A model generated the notes under the pieces. That model was not told the DNA's origin. It saw only the letters and a list, made by a program, of their open reading frames with translations, and did no database searches. The position numbers and the translations under genes are program-made. From Pyropia haitanensis (Eukaryota > Rhodophyta > Bangiophyceae > Bangiales > Bangiaceae): a stretch of DNA of 64,000 nucleotides. Shown piece by piece: positions 20,225-31,057 of this stretch. The stretch covers positions 3,102,172 to 3,166,171 of the forward strand of contig SDUX01000004.1 of NCBI GenBank assembly GCA_008729055.1, read 5' to 3'. Positions within the stretch are counted from its first letter, which is position 1; each line of letters begins with the position of its first letter.

Positions 20225-21185
20225 AGGAGAGAATGGTTCGGTGCGTTTTTGCGCTGAAGCGCACACATGTGCACTCTGCCGGCTTCTGCGCAGCCCACAG
20301 TTCCCTACTCAACATGACTCCCATCATGACGACTACGTGCCGTACCCGTGTCCTGCACACTTTCTTGTGGCAGATGTCTTGACTGGGGCGGCGGCGACGT
20401 CGGCGGCAGCGGCAGTGGCGCACCGCGGGGAGGCGGGCGGCGATGGCACGGCCGCCGCACCCACCGACCCGCCCTCCCCCCGCAGCGGCCGGTCCCGCTG
20501 CCAGCAAGCCCGCGTCCGCCCGCGGCAGGGAAGAGGGCAAACCAGGGGAGGCCAGCCCCGCCGCCACCATCGCCGCCCACGAAGCGTCGCCCGGCCAGGG
20601 CACGGCGCCAGCAGCAGCGGGGGGCGGCGATGCGAGCGTGCAGCCGCCGCCGCTGGAGAGAGGGAAACGAGTTGCCATGGCCAGCGGCGGAGGCGGCCGG
20701 ACAGATGCGTAGCAAGAGTTGGTGGAGGCCAGGGGGGGGGGGGGTGAGGTGAGGGAGAGCTCCCTCCACGTCAACGTGAGCAACAATCCGGGACGGAGGG
20801 GGAAGGGGGTGACGGGGGGGAAGATGGGAGGGGCAGAGGCGGAGGGATCCGCAGCAGGAGAGAGGGCGCCGACGCGCACCCACCACGTTGGTCACTGTCG
20901 TGTGGCTGCCCGCACCAGAGCGCCACGCCGCCGCGGGGAGATGCGCCCAGCCGCGAACGCGGGGCGGAGGGTGGGGAGGCGGGCGCGCAGCGAGACGGGG
21001 GTGCTCCTCTACCAAGATGCCTTCGGGTGGTGCGCCGCGCGGCGCGAGCGCGAGACGCCAGGCCCAAGAGCAAAGGGCGGGAATGGGTAGCGCGCAGGTG
21101 CGCGGCAACCGTGGGATGCACAGCCGCTTCGTACGGTGCTTTGTCGTACATGCGCCGGTTCGGTAAGCCACGTGTGATGCGAAAG
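20225..21185. other. Intergenic GC-rich region after tRNA-Leu
   Basis: Frames are open on both strands. On the minus strand a transit-like stretch (MATRFPLSSGGGCTLASPPP) can be read, and on the plus strand an Ala/Pro-rich frame. Neither shows a known domain or clear splice structure. I make no gene call. Confidence 0.3.
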
Positions 21186-21187
21186 TC

Positions 21188-21211
21188 CAGGGTTCGAGTC
21201 CCTGCTCCGTT
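21188..21211 (+). tRNA. Orphan tRNA T-arm / B box (fragment or disrupted tRNA)
   Basis: CAGGG-TTCGAGT-CCCTG is a perfect T-arm and B box, preceded by a variable loop AAGTC (21183-21187) and TGCGA, and followed by an acceptor-like CTCCGTT+A. I could not find a matching 5' acceptor (AACGGAG or wobble variants) or an anticodon loop with U33 in the 110 bases upstream. An A-box-like TAGCGCGCAGG lies at 21088-21098. It is either a tRNA with several ectopic introns, a permuted tRNA, a tRNA-derived repeat or a fragment. Confidence 0.35.
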
Positions 21212-21759
21212 AACGGTTCGTTGTTGGTGGTTCCTGGTAGCGCGCGGTGTCGACGCGGTTGTCGACGTCGCGGTCGGGCCGGCGTCCAAAAATTAATTTG
21301 CGGCGCCGTTCTGAGCTACTGACAGCGGATTCCGAGATGACTTGGGCCAATCAGGTGTCGGTGGTGGGGGTTTCCCCACTCTCGGCACTTGACTTTCGGA
21401 CGTTTGCGCGCGCTGCGGCGCGCTCTTCGCGCGACGGCGCTCGCCCCCGCGAGGGGGCGGGTGCCTACGACTTTGGCGGCCCCCCGGGGGTCCCCCGCGA
21501 CAGCTTAGCCGCCGCTGGCGGCGGGTCTGGCGGCCCGCCGCCCCCCTCGGCGCTGTGCTCGGTGCCGCCGCCCGCGGGGCCGAGGCGCCTGGCGTTACGG
21601 CGGCTGGCGGCGCTGGGCGGCCGGGGGCGTCTGCTCTCGTTTCGGCTTGCGCCGCGGTTGCGGCGGCGCCGCGGGCGGGGACCAGCCCGGCGGGGGGTGC
21701 TGGGCCCGCGGCTCACCCCCGCCGTGCTGGGGGTGCTACGGCGGCGTGGACGGCGTCGG
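21212..21759. other. Intergenic / possible 5' part of the retroelement
   Basis: GC-rich with a short AT patch at 21285-21300. Open frames here (Gly/Ala/Arg-rich) may be the degraded 5' end of the retroelement that follows, but no motif supports this. Confidence 0.3.
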
Positions 21760-22735
21760 CGGAGACGGCGGCGGGCGCGTCTACAGCGGCAAGGACGGCG
21801 GCGGCGGCGGCGATGGCGGCGACGGCGGCTGGCGCGGCTACGGCGGTGCGTACGGCGACCGCGGCGCGGACGGCAACGGCATCGACGGCGGCGCCGACCG
21901 CGACGCTGGCATCTGGCGTGCGCCTGCGGCGGGAGTTCGCCCACGCCCGGTTGCGTCGGCGCCGCCGACGGCGACGCTCGCTGGCGGGGCGCCTGCCGGT
22001 CGGCCGCCGCGCCCAATGTTCACTCAGCGCCGCGCGCTGCGGGAGGTGCGGAGCGGTCGGCTGAGTGCCGCCGCCCGCTCCCTCCTGGCAGACCCGCCGG
22101 CGCCGAGCACGCCGGCGGTGTGGCGCAAGGCGTGCGGGCTCTTCCCGCCGGCGGCGCACGGGCTGGCGACGGCCGCGTCGGTAACGGCCGCCTTCCCCGC
22201 CGACCTCAACGCGGCGGAGGCGGCTGCCGCGACGCTGCCCGCGCCCGCCACGCTGTCGCGGGGGGGCGTGGAGGCGGCCATCCACTCGGCCGGCGCCGGC
22301 AAGGCGCCAGGGCCGTCCGGCCTTTGGGTAGAGCACCTCTGGGCGATGGCCCCCGTCGGCCAGGACGCGCTTATTGGGGTTCTCCTCCTGTTGGCCGGCG
22401 GGCGGTGCTGTCCGCCCTCTGCGACGAGGGAGACAGCGCCGCGACGCGGGTGGCGGTGGTGGACCGCGCGGCGCTCCCCCCGGCGATGGAGGGGCTGGGC
22501 ATTGGCGGGCGGGCGCGGGTGCTGCCCGCGGCGGCGCTGGCTGGCGTCCTTGGTGCACGCCCTGCGCGCCGACGCCGCCTACTCCCCCGCCCTTGCGACC
22601 ATCCGCGACGACCAGGTGCGGGTGCCGGTGGTGGCCGCGGACGGCGGCGAGGTGCGGTTGGGCCCGCCCGGCTGCCCGGCCCGTGGCGGCCCCGCGGCGC
22701 GTCCGCGTCTGCCCTCCTTTGGCTGCTGAGAGCGT
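21760..22735 (+). pseudogene. Degraded non-LTR reverse transcriptase fragment
   Basis: The plus strand carries pieces typical of the region before and within the fingers of a LINE-type reverse transcriptase: LREVRSGRLSAAARSLLADP, a stretch ending LNAAEAAAATLPAP, then GAGKAPGPSGLWVEHLWAMA, the last matching the 'gKAPGPDGi' fingers motif. After about 22400 the frame changes and the text continues in another frame (ALPPAMEGLGIGGRARVLPA), then back (VHALRADAAYSPALATIRDD). The catalytic YxDD block is absent. It is a truncated, frame-broken retrotransposon relic. Family assignment beyond non-LTR-like is not possible by eye. Confidence 0.55.
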
Positions 22736-23736
22736 CTCGCGATCGGCGCGCGGTTGGAGCGCGTCAACCTCTGCACTGTACACGAGAGCCATCGCATCGA
22801 TGCAGCTGCACGCGAGCCACCGGACGACCAGGCCTTCCAGAGCGAGTCCACGGGTGGCCCTGACCAATGCCGTTGCTCTGCTGCCGCCTGTTGATGGAAC
22901 ACGGTTCTGGCGAGTGGACCCGCAGCAGCGCCTGTCACTCGTGCGCCTTGGCCGGCAGGCAACGACCCCTACGGGCGGGACAACGAGTCAACCTCCATGG
23001 ACGGGAAACGAACTGAAACGCCCCGGTCCTTGTACCAGCTGTACTGTACACACGCTCTCGCGGATGCGTGGCGGAATTCTCGTGACACGGATTTCTTCCG
23101 GTTCGAGCGCCGGCTGGCGCACTGCCGCAGCCGTGACCAAAAGCAGTCTCTTCCCCACGGGACTTGGTCGTCCCCCCATTGGCTTGAACCGGCCCCAGAC
23201 CCACACCGCGCGGACGGCCGTGTTGAGCACTGTGCACAAATCCGGGCGTCCTGCCCCCAGACGCCCAGCAGCGGGGGGCCCCGCCCGATGCAGCCGACGT
23301 GGCCGCCGCCGGCGCCTCGGCCCGCCCGCTGCCGTTTTGGTTCCCGCCCTCCCCCCCCGCCCGCCGCCGCCGCCGCCGCCGCGTCTGACAGACGCCCGCC
23401 CACCCCCGTCGAGCGCAGGCGGCGGCCGCCAAGCGGCCCCGCCGGCAGGTCGAGGCCCGCCGCCGCCCTCCCCACGGCGGCCGCCGCCACCCCCTCTGCC
23501 GCACGGCGGCCGCGCAGACAGACGCGGCGCGCTCGGCCGCCGCGGCCGCCGCCGCTCCCCGCCGCGCCGCGGCCGTTTTTCCATCCGGTCTGTGCGCTCG
23601 GCCCGCTGTCCGTTTCGACCGACGCCCGCCCACCCCCCCCCCCCCCCTGCCGTCTCCCCCATCCGCCCCCCCCCCCCTCCCCCCCCCCGCCCGCTCAGCC
23701 GCCCCCCCCCGCCACCGCCGCCGCGGCCGCCCCCCC

Positions 23737-23802
23737 CCCCCCACCGCCGCCGCCGCCGCCGCCACCCCTACCGCCGCCGCCGCCGCCGCCGCCGCCACCC
23801 CT

Positions 23803-23833
<31 letters not shown>
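23737..23833. repeat. CCG-repeat minisatellite, ~33-bp period
   Basis: (CCG)n blocks are interrupted twice by GCCACCCCTA (23761-23770 and 23794-23803), giving a period of 33 bases. Confidence 0.6.
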
Positions 23834-23834
<1 letters not shown>

Positions 23835-24812
23835 GCGGGCAGAGGCGCCCCGCGTGGCGCCGCCGCCGCCACCCACCCCGCGGGCGTCGGCGCGCTGCCG
23901 CCGACGCCCGCGCGGGGTCGGCGGCGGGCGGGCGCGCCCCGCCGGCCGGCGGGGGGGAAGGGGGGGGGGCGGACGTACCGCCGCGGCGGGCCGCGCTCCC
24001 CGCCGGCCGCGGCCGCTTCCCCCCCCCACCGCCGCGGCCGCGCCGCGCCGCCCGTCCTCCCGCGGCCGTCTGGCGGGAGCCGCCGCCGACCGCGTCGCGC
24101 CGCCGCCGCGGGCCGTGGTACCTAGCGCGCGCGCGGGCGTGGGCGCCCCCGCCGAGGGTTTTTTTTTTTTTGTTTGGTTGTTGGTGTGTGTGTGTGCCGC
24201 GTGCGCGCGGGCGTCCGCCGCGGCCACGTCCGCCGCCGCACGTCCCCCCCCCCCCCCACCTCCCTGCCGCCCTTTGCCCCTCCCCCGCCACGCCACCCCT
24301 TCCCGGCCGCCGCTGGCGGCTACCCGATGGACGAAACGGTCGACCGCGGCGCCCGCCTCCCACACCCCCCACCCCCCCCCCCCCCCCCACCGCCGCCCCC
24401 CCCTGCGCAGGTACCGCCTGCGCGGGTGCGTCACGCGGGCAGAGGGCGGCGGGCGGCCCACCGCCGTGCGTGCGCCACCGCGGTGCGCGTGTCGCGGCGC
24501 CGGCGCGGGCGGGGGGCGGGGGGGCGCCGGCGCGGGAAGAGGGCACGGCGGGGGAGGGAGGGGGGGGGGGGGGGGGGGGTTGGGGGAGACGGCGCCCGCC
24601 GGCCGCCACGGGCGTGGTGGCTGGTGGGTGCACGGGGGGGGGGGGTGGCGGCGGCTGGCTGCTGCTGGCCGACGCCCGCGGGCGGCCAAAAGGGTGGCCC
24701 GCGTCGGGGGGAGGTGCTGGGGGCGGCCGCGGCGGCCGGCCGGGGGGGGGGGTGGAGCGGCTGCCGGCCGCAGCGGTCGCGCCACGCCCGCGCCCGCGCG
24801 CGCTGGTCCGCC

Positions 24813-24816
<4 letters not shown>

Positions 24817-24872
<56 letters not shown>
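24817..24872. repeat. (GCC)n microsatellite
   Basis: About 18 uninterrupted GCC units. Confidence 0.8.
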
Positions 24873-24873
<1 letters not shown>

Positions 24874-25517
24874 CGCCGCCCCGTCGTCTCGCCCCCGCGC
24901 GCCGCCGCCGCCGCCGCCGCCGCGGTTGTCACGCCGGCCGCCCGCCGCGCGTCATCGCCGCGGCTCGTCGACGACGCGCCGCTGCTGCCGCGGCGACCCG
25001 CGGCGGGCGTCTTGCGCTGGCCGCGCCCTTCACCCGCTGGCGGCGTCGCCGTCCCGCGCCGCCGGTGGCGCCCGTGTGCAGCCGCCGCCGTTGCGCCGCG
25101 GGCGCGTGGCGGTGGCCGCCGCTCGCGGTGGCGGGCGGCGTCAAGAGGTACGTTGGCGCAGATGAGGTGCGCCGGCCTTGGGGACGGGGGTGCCGGCCGT
25201 TGCGCGCCGTCGACGCCCCGCGCGGTGCGGTGGGGGGTAGGGTCGCTGGTGGATGGGTGAGGCGGACGCCACCGGCCGCACCCGCGCGGTCACACTAACG
25301 CCCCCATCTTGGTCCGGTGTCTTTTCATTGCCCGCTCCCCTCTGCCGCGGCTGCCACGCACCGCTTTGCTTCTGCTGCACCCCCACCCCCGGCCCGGCGC
25401 ATCCGCCCCCACCCGTGGAGCTGCCACTACCCAGACTAGGAGCGACCAGGCAACGTGGCGCGATTTGTCCCCCCCCCCCCTGCCGCCCGTTCCCCCCCTG
25501 CCCCCCGCCCCTTTACC

Positions 25518-25750
25518 ATGACCGGCTTCTTCCTCCGCTCCCTGCGGGCGCTCGCCAAGGCGGAGTCTGCGGGCGCCGCGGACCCACCACCGCCGTCGAC
25601 GGCCCGCGCGGTGGCGGTCTACGGCTCGGGTCGGCGGCCGCCGCCGATGCGCCGCGTCCCGTCCGCCGCGTCGACCGACGCCAGCGGCAGCAGCTGCCGC
25701 ATCAGCCTGTGCAGCAGCCGCGCCAGTGACGACGGCCGGCCGGTCGTCGA

Positions 25751-25781
<31 letters not shown>

Positions 25782-26390
25782 GGCGGCTCCCGCCGCTCCT
25801 CCATCGCGTCCTCCTGGGGCGGCGGCACCCCCCCCTCGGTGGCGGCCGGCAGCGCCAGCAGCGGCGCGTCGACAGCGTCCGCCGCCGCCGCCGACCACGC
25901 CGTCGCCGACGCGCTGCGCGCCTGGGACGCCGCCGCCTACCGGCCGGCGCTCGTCGAGCAGCTCCGCGCGGCGGCGGCGGCGCTCGGCCGCGGCCGCGCC
26001 GTCCTCCGCCGCCGCTCCCGGTGCTGGGCGGCGGCGCCGCCCGCGACGGCCGCCGCGGCGGCGGCCGCCGCCGCCGACGCGGACCTGACGGACAGCACCA
26101 AGGCGCTCGCCGCGGCGGTGCGGGCGCTGGTCGTTGCGCTCGACGCGGAGCGGCTGGCGCGGGAGCGCGCCGAGGTGACCGCGCGCCTGCTGGCGGGGGG
26201 GTGGGGGGGGGGCGCCCGGCCGCCGCGCCGGCGCCCCCGGTGGGGGGGGAGGACGGGTGTGGGTGGCCGGCGGTGGTGGGCGGGGGGGTCGGGCATGACC
26301 GTCAAGGGGCCGTGGTGGAGTTGCCAACGTCCCCCGTGTGACGCTTGGCTGGCGGGGGGCGTTGGGGGGCGGCAGGGCCGTAGGCACTAG
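25518..26390 (+). CDS. Hypothetical Ser/Ala-rich protein with a helical region
   Basis: Single exon, 290 residues from the ATG at 25518, which follows a C-rich leader like those of neighbouring genes. The start MTGFFLRSLRALAKAESAGA is amphipathic. Residues ~55-110 are Ser-rich with a glycine run from GGC repeats (SRRSSIASSWGGG). From ~125 on it is helical: VADALRAWDAAAYRPALVEQ, then LTDSTKALAAAVRALVVALD and AERLARERAEVTARLL. The last 60 residues follow a G-run at 26197-26210 and may be in the wrong frame. I do not recognise a family; the helices suggest a coiled-coil interaction region. Confidence 0.45.
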
Positions 26391-26929
26391 AGGGGGAAGC
26401 GGAGGAGCGGCGGCGCGGGGGGGGGGGGGTGTTTTGGTGACGCGGCGGTGTCGAGCTGCAGGCGCGTGTACATTGTGTGTGTGGGGCACCGGCGGGACCC
26501 CACGTGTGTGAATATGGACGGGGAGGGTGTGCGGGGAGGGTGTTTGTGTCTGCTATCGAGGGAAGCGAGCCCCGGCGGCGTGTGGGTCCAATTTAACTTG
26601 GCGTAGAGCACACGGCGGCGACGGCAGGCGGTCCCGCCTGCATCGAGACTGGCGCGTGGCGCGGATGCACCACAAGGGGCGGCAGGCGCATTGCAACGGA
26701 AGGAGAGACTCCCCACCGCGCTTGGGAAAGCCACAGCGTGCCACAGCCGCGGGCATGGAGAGGAAGAAAAAAAAAAGCTTGCCACCGCACGGAAGAAACA
26801 AGGAGAGCTATGCAGGGAGGGCGCGGAAAAACAGCACGGCAGGAGCGGCAATCCATGCACAGCGCCTCGCAGGGTGCGCCAACCCCCCCACCTTCCGTCA
26901 ATCCCCAACCCTCCCCCCTGCTTCCCTTC
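26391..26929. other. Intergenic; possible last SMC5 exon on the minus strand
   Basis: The end of SMC5 carries a perfect donor (see SMC5), so a short terminal exon may lie here. One candidate follows CGATGCAG and reads AGPPAVAAVCSTPS then stop (minus strand, about 26634-26590). I cannot confirm it. No other gene is visible. Confidence 0.3.
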
Positions 26930-29900
26930 CTACACTTGGGCACTCACCTCCCCGTTGAAAATCATGTGCGTCACGGCGTGGCTGTTGAACTCGAGGTCGA
27001 GCAGCAACTTGGGCGTAATGAGCAGACACTGCGGGGAGCCCTCCCGGCGGGCGTCGCGGATCATCATGCTGAGGATGGCGCGCTCAAAGTGCGCGTCCAT
27101 CCCCTGGTTCATCTCGTCCACCACCCGAAACGGGGCGGGCGTCTGCTCCTGCAGAGCAAAGTGGTAGAGCATCGTCGCGACCATCCGCTCCCCGCCGCTG
27201 TGCGTCTGGCCCGAGAGGGCGCGGAGGTCCGTGGCCTCCCGGTAGCGAACCAGAATTTCCACGTACATCTCGTTGAGGTCGTCGGTGCGCACCAGGTTCA
27301 GCTCCCCCGAGCAGCCCAGCTGGGTGTAGAGCTCAGAGAAGCGGATGGACATGCGGTCTACGGCGGTCTTGAGGTGCGCCACAAACGCCTCCCGTCGGGT
27401 GTCCAGCGCACGGCGGCGGGCGTGCGTTTGGGCCGCCGACGACTCGACGCGCGCCCGCAGCGCGGCAATCCGCTTTTGCCGCCGCTCAAACTCGTCCACT
27501 ACGTGCCGGGACGTGCCGGCAATGAGGTCCACCTGCGTCTGGAGGGTAGCAATGTGCTCCTCCAGTAGGTCGATCGTGTCTGGCAGCTCCTCCAGGTTCA
27601 GCCGCAACCGCACCACCTGGGGATCGGGCAGGCCCCGAAGCGCTTCCTGCTTTAGCTTGCGCACCTCGACTACCTTGGCGTCAAATTCCTCTTTGAGGCG
27701 CGCTTCGGTGGACTCGAGCCGCTTGACCTCTTCCTTCTGTGACACGTTGCCAGCGACCGCCAGCTCGAGTTTGAGACTCAGGTCCGCCACCTCGGCCGTC
27801 AGATGGTCCACCTCCCGCAGTCGCTCAGCCATGAGCGATACGACCGTGACCTCCTCCACGACGCACTTAAGGAGCTTGGCACGGAGGCGACCAGACTCGG
27901 CATAGGAGCGTAACCTCTCGCCTTCCACGTCAACGGCGTCACGCGCCGCAACGGCGGAATCGTACCGCCGCCGCTCCATGACAGCAGTGTTGCGGATGGC
28001 GGCTTCGGTGGCGAGGGTCGCCTTGGCGCTGTTCAAATCCAAGGTGGCGGCGTGCGCTTGCACATCCAGAGCACGGCTCTGCTGGTCGAGGTCCGCCAAC
28101 TTGGCGTCCGCCGCGGCAATCTCCTCCTTTCGGCGATCCAGGTCCGCTCGCAAGGCGGCCGTCTGCCCCTCATCATCCATGCTGGCGCCGTACAGGTTGC
28201 GCCCAGCCGCCAGCTTGTTGATCCGCGTCGTCCGGGCGGTGGCGTCGAACCGGCTGCCAATGATGCTATACCACTGGGATGGGGTGTAGAACCGGTTCAG
28301 CCCCGACTGTGCAAGAACCACGTCCGCATTCTGCTCCGTTTGGGCCGTGCCCACAGCATAGTGATGGAGAGACACCTGCGACTGGAGCGCCCGGCGGACC
28401 GGATCAGGCGCCTGATAGACCTCGGACGCCCAGTGGGTGAAGCCAAACATCCGGAGCGAATCAATGGACCGGCTGGGGTAAAACGGTCCTGTCTGGGGCG
28501 TCACGTTGATGATGCTGATGGTCTTCCTCAGCTTCCGCTTCAGCTCCTCCAACAGCAGCCGGTTGTCCGCAGCCGTCTGAGTCACAAAGGTGCCCCGCAT
28601 CCACGCAGGCACCGCCGCTTCAAGAATACGCCCGTGGTACTGGCTCTCAACCGACAGCTCAATGCCGATAGGGCCCATGACCGGTTCCTCAAACCGGTGG
28701 CTGTTTTTTTGGATCCACTCCCAGCAGAAGCCGACGTCCTGGTTGCCACGCTCCCGGCACAGCCGCGCGAGCGCGAGCTTGCGCACATCCGCCAGGGAGG
28801 CCAACCTTCGCGACACTTCATCGTGGACCGCCGCCGCCTCCGCACGTCTGCGCTGACATTCCGAGACCGTCGCGCCAAGCGCATTGGACGACGACCGCAC
28901 TTGCTGCCGGCGGGTCAGCGCTTCTTGGACCAGCGCCTGGAGCTCTGCGACAGGCCGCGTTGCCTCCGCCGCCCGGGCAGCCTTCTCCATAATGTCCCGC
29001 GTCTTGACCACCTTGCGCTCCAGCAGCGCCCCCCGCTCGTCCAGCTGCGCCCGCACCCCCACCTGGGCGCGTATCTGGTCGGCAAGCCTCTCCACCTCCG
29101 GCATGAGGCGGTCAGCGGTGCGGTCAACGGCGGCCACGGCACGCTTGGCCGCCAGTTCCTGCTTCTCGCGTGCCGTGCGCTCCCGCCGGAGCGCCTCGAT
29201 CGGCGCCTCGGCCACGTCCAGCGCCTGCTTGGCCTTTGCAAGGTCCTTCTGGGACGCGATGTGGGCGGCCTGCATAACCTTGGCCTCCCGCCGGTTGTCA
29301 TCGTACAGCACCCATGGCCTGTACAATTCCAGGTCAGCAATGTTGCGGCGGAGCTTTTCCCGCTCTGCGTACGAGGTCACCTCCAGCTGGATGGCCGCGT
29401 TCTGGGCCTCTAGATCCGCCAACGACTTGGCGTCAGACTCACCTGACTGGTCGTTGGACGCCAGCTCCGCGTAATCGTCAATCAGTGCCTTGCGGGTGGT
29501 GGTCATCGCGGTCCCGCCGAGCGCCGCCATCGTCGACGAGAGCAGCTCGGCGGGACGGAGCTCGGTGAACTGTGCAATCCGCTCCTGCGGCAGGAACTGG
29601 CAGAGGTTGTCCAGCTGGATGTCGTACTCCCCCCGCAGCTTCTCCACCGCGGTCTTGTTCGCGCGCGCACCGTCGATTTGCCACTCGGACTTGGAGTCGA
29701 GGTGGAACGTCCGCCGCACGGTGCGGGTGCGCGGCCGCGGGCCGCTCGTGTCGTACAGGGACGCTTCCACCCAGGCCGTCTCCTGCCCATGGCGGATGTA
29801 CTGGGAGAGGTCGGTGGAGCGGCCCAGAAGCCGCAGGTGGCCGTTGAAAACGATGCACAGCGCGTTGACGACCGTGCTCTTGCCCGACCCGTTGGGGCCG

Positions 29901-30232
29901 ATAATCAGGTTGAGCCGCGGGCCGGGCGACAGCGCCACGTCGTTGAACGTGAGGAAGTTGTGCATCTTGAGCGACGTGATGTTGCCGTGCGAGAAGGGCA
30001 CCCCCGCCCGCCCGCCGGCGGTGCTGCCGGCCGCCCCCACCGACGCGGGACCCGCTGCCGCCGCCGCCGCCGCCGCGCCGGCACCGCTACGCCCCATGCG
30101 GCGGCGGGCGGAGGGGGTGCCCGCCGGGTACCGGCCGGCGGGGCCGTCGTCGCCGTCCTCCCCGTCGGGGAAGAGGTCCCCATGCGTGCGCTTCCGGCCC
30201 GGCCGCCGCGGCGCCACCGACGGCGCCGCCAT
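26930..30232 (-). CDS. SMC5: SMC5, structural maintenance of chromosomes protein 5
   Basis: One long exon; 1100 residues from the ATG at 30232 (the frame is open to 30313). Walker A GPNGSGKST at residues 112-120 is preceded by ITSLKMHNFLTFNDVALSPG. The long coiled coil is broken in the middle by the hinge (CWEWIQKNSHRFEEPVMGPI ... IIGSRFDAT). The C-terminal head has the ABC signature LSGQTHSGGERMV, Walker B FRVVDEMNQGMD and the SMC5-typical LLITPKLL. With SMC6 and NSE subunits it forms the Smc5/6 complex for DNA repair, replication-fork and rDNA stability in the nucleus. The last codons VSAQV lie after GAG|GTGAGT (donor at 26947-26942), so the true C-terminus may be in another exon. The N-terminal 100 residues are disordered. 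Confidence 0.95.
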   Translation of the reverse strand: MAAPSVAPRRPGRKRTHGDLFPDGEDGDDGPAGRYPAGTPSARRRMGRSGAGAAAAAAAAGPASVGAAGSTAGGRAGVPFSHGNITSLKMHNFLTFNDVALSPGPRLNLIIGPNGSGKSTVVNALCIVFNGHLRLLGRSTDLSQYIRHGQETAWVEASLYDTSGPRPRTRTVRRTFHLDSKSEWQIDGARANKTAVEKLRGEYDIQLDNLCQFLPQERIAQFTELRPAELLSSTMAALGGTAMTTTRKALIDDYAELASNDQSGESDAKSLADLEAQNAAIQLEVTSYAEREKLRRNIADLELYRPWVLYDDNRREAKVMQAAHIASQKDLAKAKQALDVAEAPIEALRRERTAREKQELAAKRAVAAVDRTADRLMPEVERLADQIRAQVGVRAQLDERGALLERKVVKTRDIMEKAARAAEATRPVAELQALVQEALTRRQQVRSSSNALGATVSECQRRRAEAAAVHDEVSRRLASLADVRKLALARLCRERGNQDVGFCWEWIQKNSHRFEEPVMGPIGIELSVESQYHGRILEAAVPAWMRGTFVTQTAADNRLLLEELKRKLRKTISIINVTPQTGPFYPSRSIDSLRMFGFTHWASEVYQAPDPVRRALQSQVSLHHYAVGTAQTEQNADVVLAQSGLNRFYTPSQWYSIIGSRFDATARTTRINKLAAGRNLYGASMDDEGQTAALRADLDRRKEEIAAADAKLADLDQQSRALDVQAHAATLDLNSAKATLATEAAIRNTAVMERRRYDSAVAARDAVDVEGERLRSYAESGRLRAKLLKCVVEEVTVVSLMAERLREVDHLTAEVADLSLKLELAVAGNVSQKEEVKRLESTEARLKEEFDAKVVEVRKLKQEALRGLPDPQVVRLRLNLEELPDTIDLLEEHIATLQTQVDLIAGTSRHVVDEFERRQKRIAALRARVESSAAQTHARRRALDTRREAFVAHLKTAVDRMSIRFSELYTQLGCSGELNLVRTDDLNEMYVEILVRYREATDLRALSGQTHSGGERMVATMLYHFALQEQTPAPFRVVDEMNQGMDAHFERAILSMMIRDARREGSPQCLLITPKLLLDLEFNSHAVTHMIFNGEVSAQV

Positions 30233-31057
30233 CACAGCAGCGCTTGGCAAAGGGGCAACGGGGGGGCGGGGGTGGGGTGGGGGGGGTGAGCCGCGGACCA
30301 GGGCCGATTGCACAGAGGGGGCAGGGGGGGGGGCGCGACCGCCACCCGCACCCGCACCGGGCGCGCCGCCACGCGCTGTCGACCGCCGTTACGGGCCTGC
30401 CCGCCCAGCCACCCGCCGGCGTTACACGCGACCGCGAGCGGCGGTAGCGCGGCGGGGCGTGCGTGGCTCGCCCACGACGTGGCCCCGCCGCCGCTGCCAC
30501 GCTGCCCCCTCTCCGCGGTGCACGCAGTGGACCACGGGCGAGGCTGAAAAGGGGGGAAAGTCTCGGGAAGAGGCAAACACCCGTGCTCCCGCCAGTGGCG
30601 GTCCACCTCGGTCTGCCAGTACACGCTTGGAATTGTAGTTCCGTCAATGAGGGATCTCGTCGGCGATCTCGCGTCATGCATGCACCACAGATGCCACAAT
30701 AACAATGACTGTTGGGGAATTGAAACTCATGAGGGACTCACACTAGTTCATTGGTTGATGCTTGTATGCTCGCTGGCCAATGAGACCTCCGATCAAACAC
30801 ATGATCCACGCTGGTAGACTTTGGCCACGTTTGAAAACTTGCCACGTACATGGGCTGTCCAGGGCCGGGTATCGGACTCCCTCGAGCAACGCGCTCCCGA
30901 CCGTTCTGGTTCGACGCAGACGTTGCCATACTCTCTTCTCCCCCTCCTTCCCCCTCCGCCCCCCCCCCCGCCCGTCTCTATTGCTCCTACCTCGCATCCC
31001 CATTGGCACCCCCCTTCTCCCCCCCCCCCTCTCATCCTTGGAACCTTTCCCTTTGGC
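30233..31057. promoter_or_regulatory. Divergent promoter region between SMC5 and the F-box gene
   Basis: About 820 bases between divergent start codons. The 30650-30800 part is AT-richer and holds CCAAT-like elements on both strands (ATTGGTTG near 30752, CCAATGAG near 30777). No gene is recognised. Confidence 0.4.

Larger units (their letters stand above)
22736..25517. other. Long GC-rich low-complexity region
   Basis: From 22740 to 23250 the sequence is of mixed composition with no gene recognised. From 23280 to 25250 it is dominated by CCG/GCC repeats, C runs and G runs, and frames are open for hundreds of codons on both strands. These encode only Pro/Arg/Gly/Ala and lack motifs. A T11 run and (GT)n lie near 24160-24200. 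The last 260 bases before 25518 look like a C-rich 5' leader for the next gene. Confidence 0.4.

Noticed and set aside
22935..24932. 665-codon minus-strand and 722-codon plus-strand frames in the GCC/CCG region
   Set aside because: Only Pro/Arg/Gly/Ala text produced by triplet repeats and C runs; no domain, no convincing start or splice pattern.
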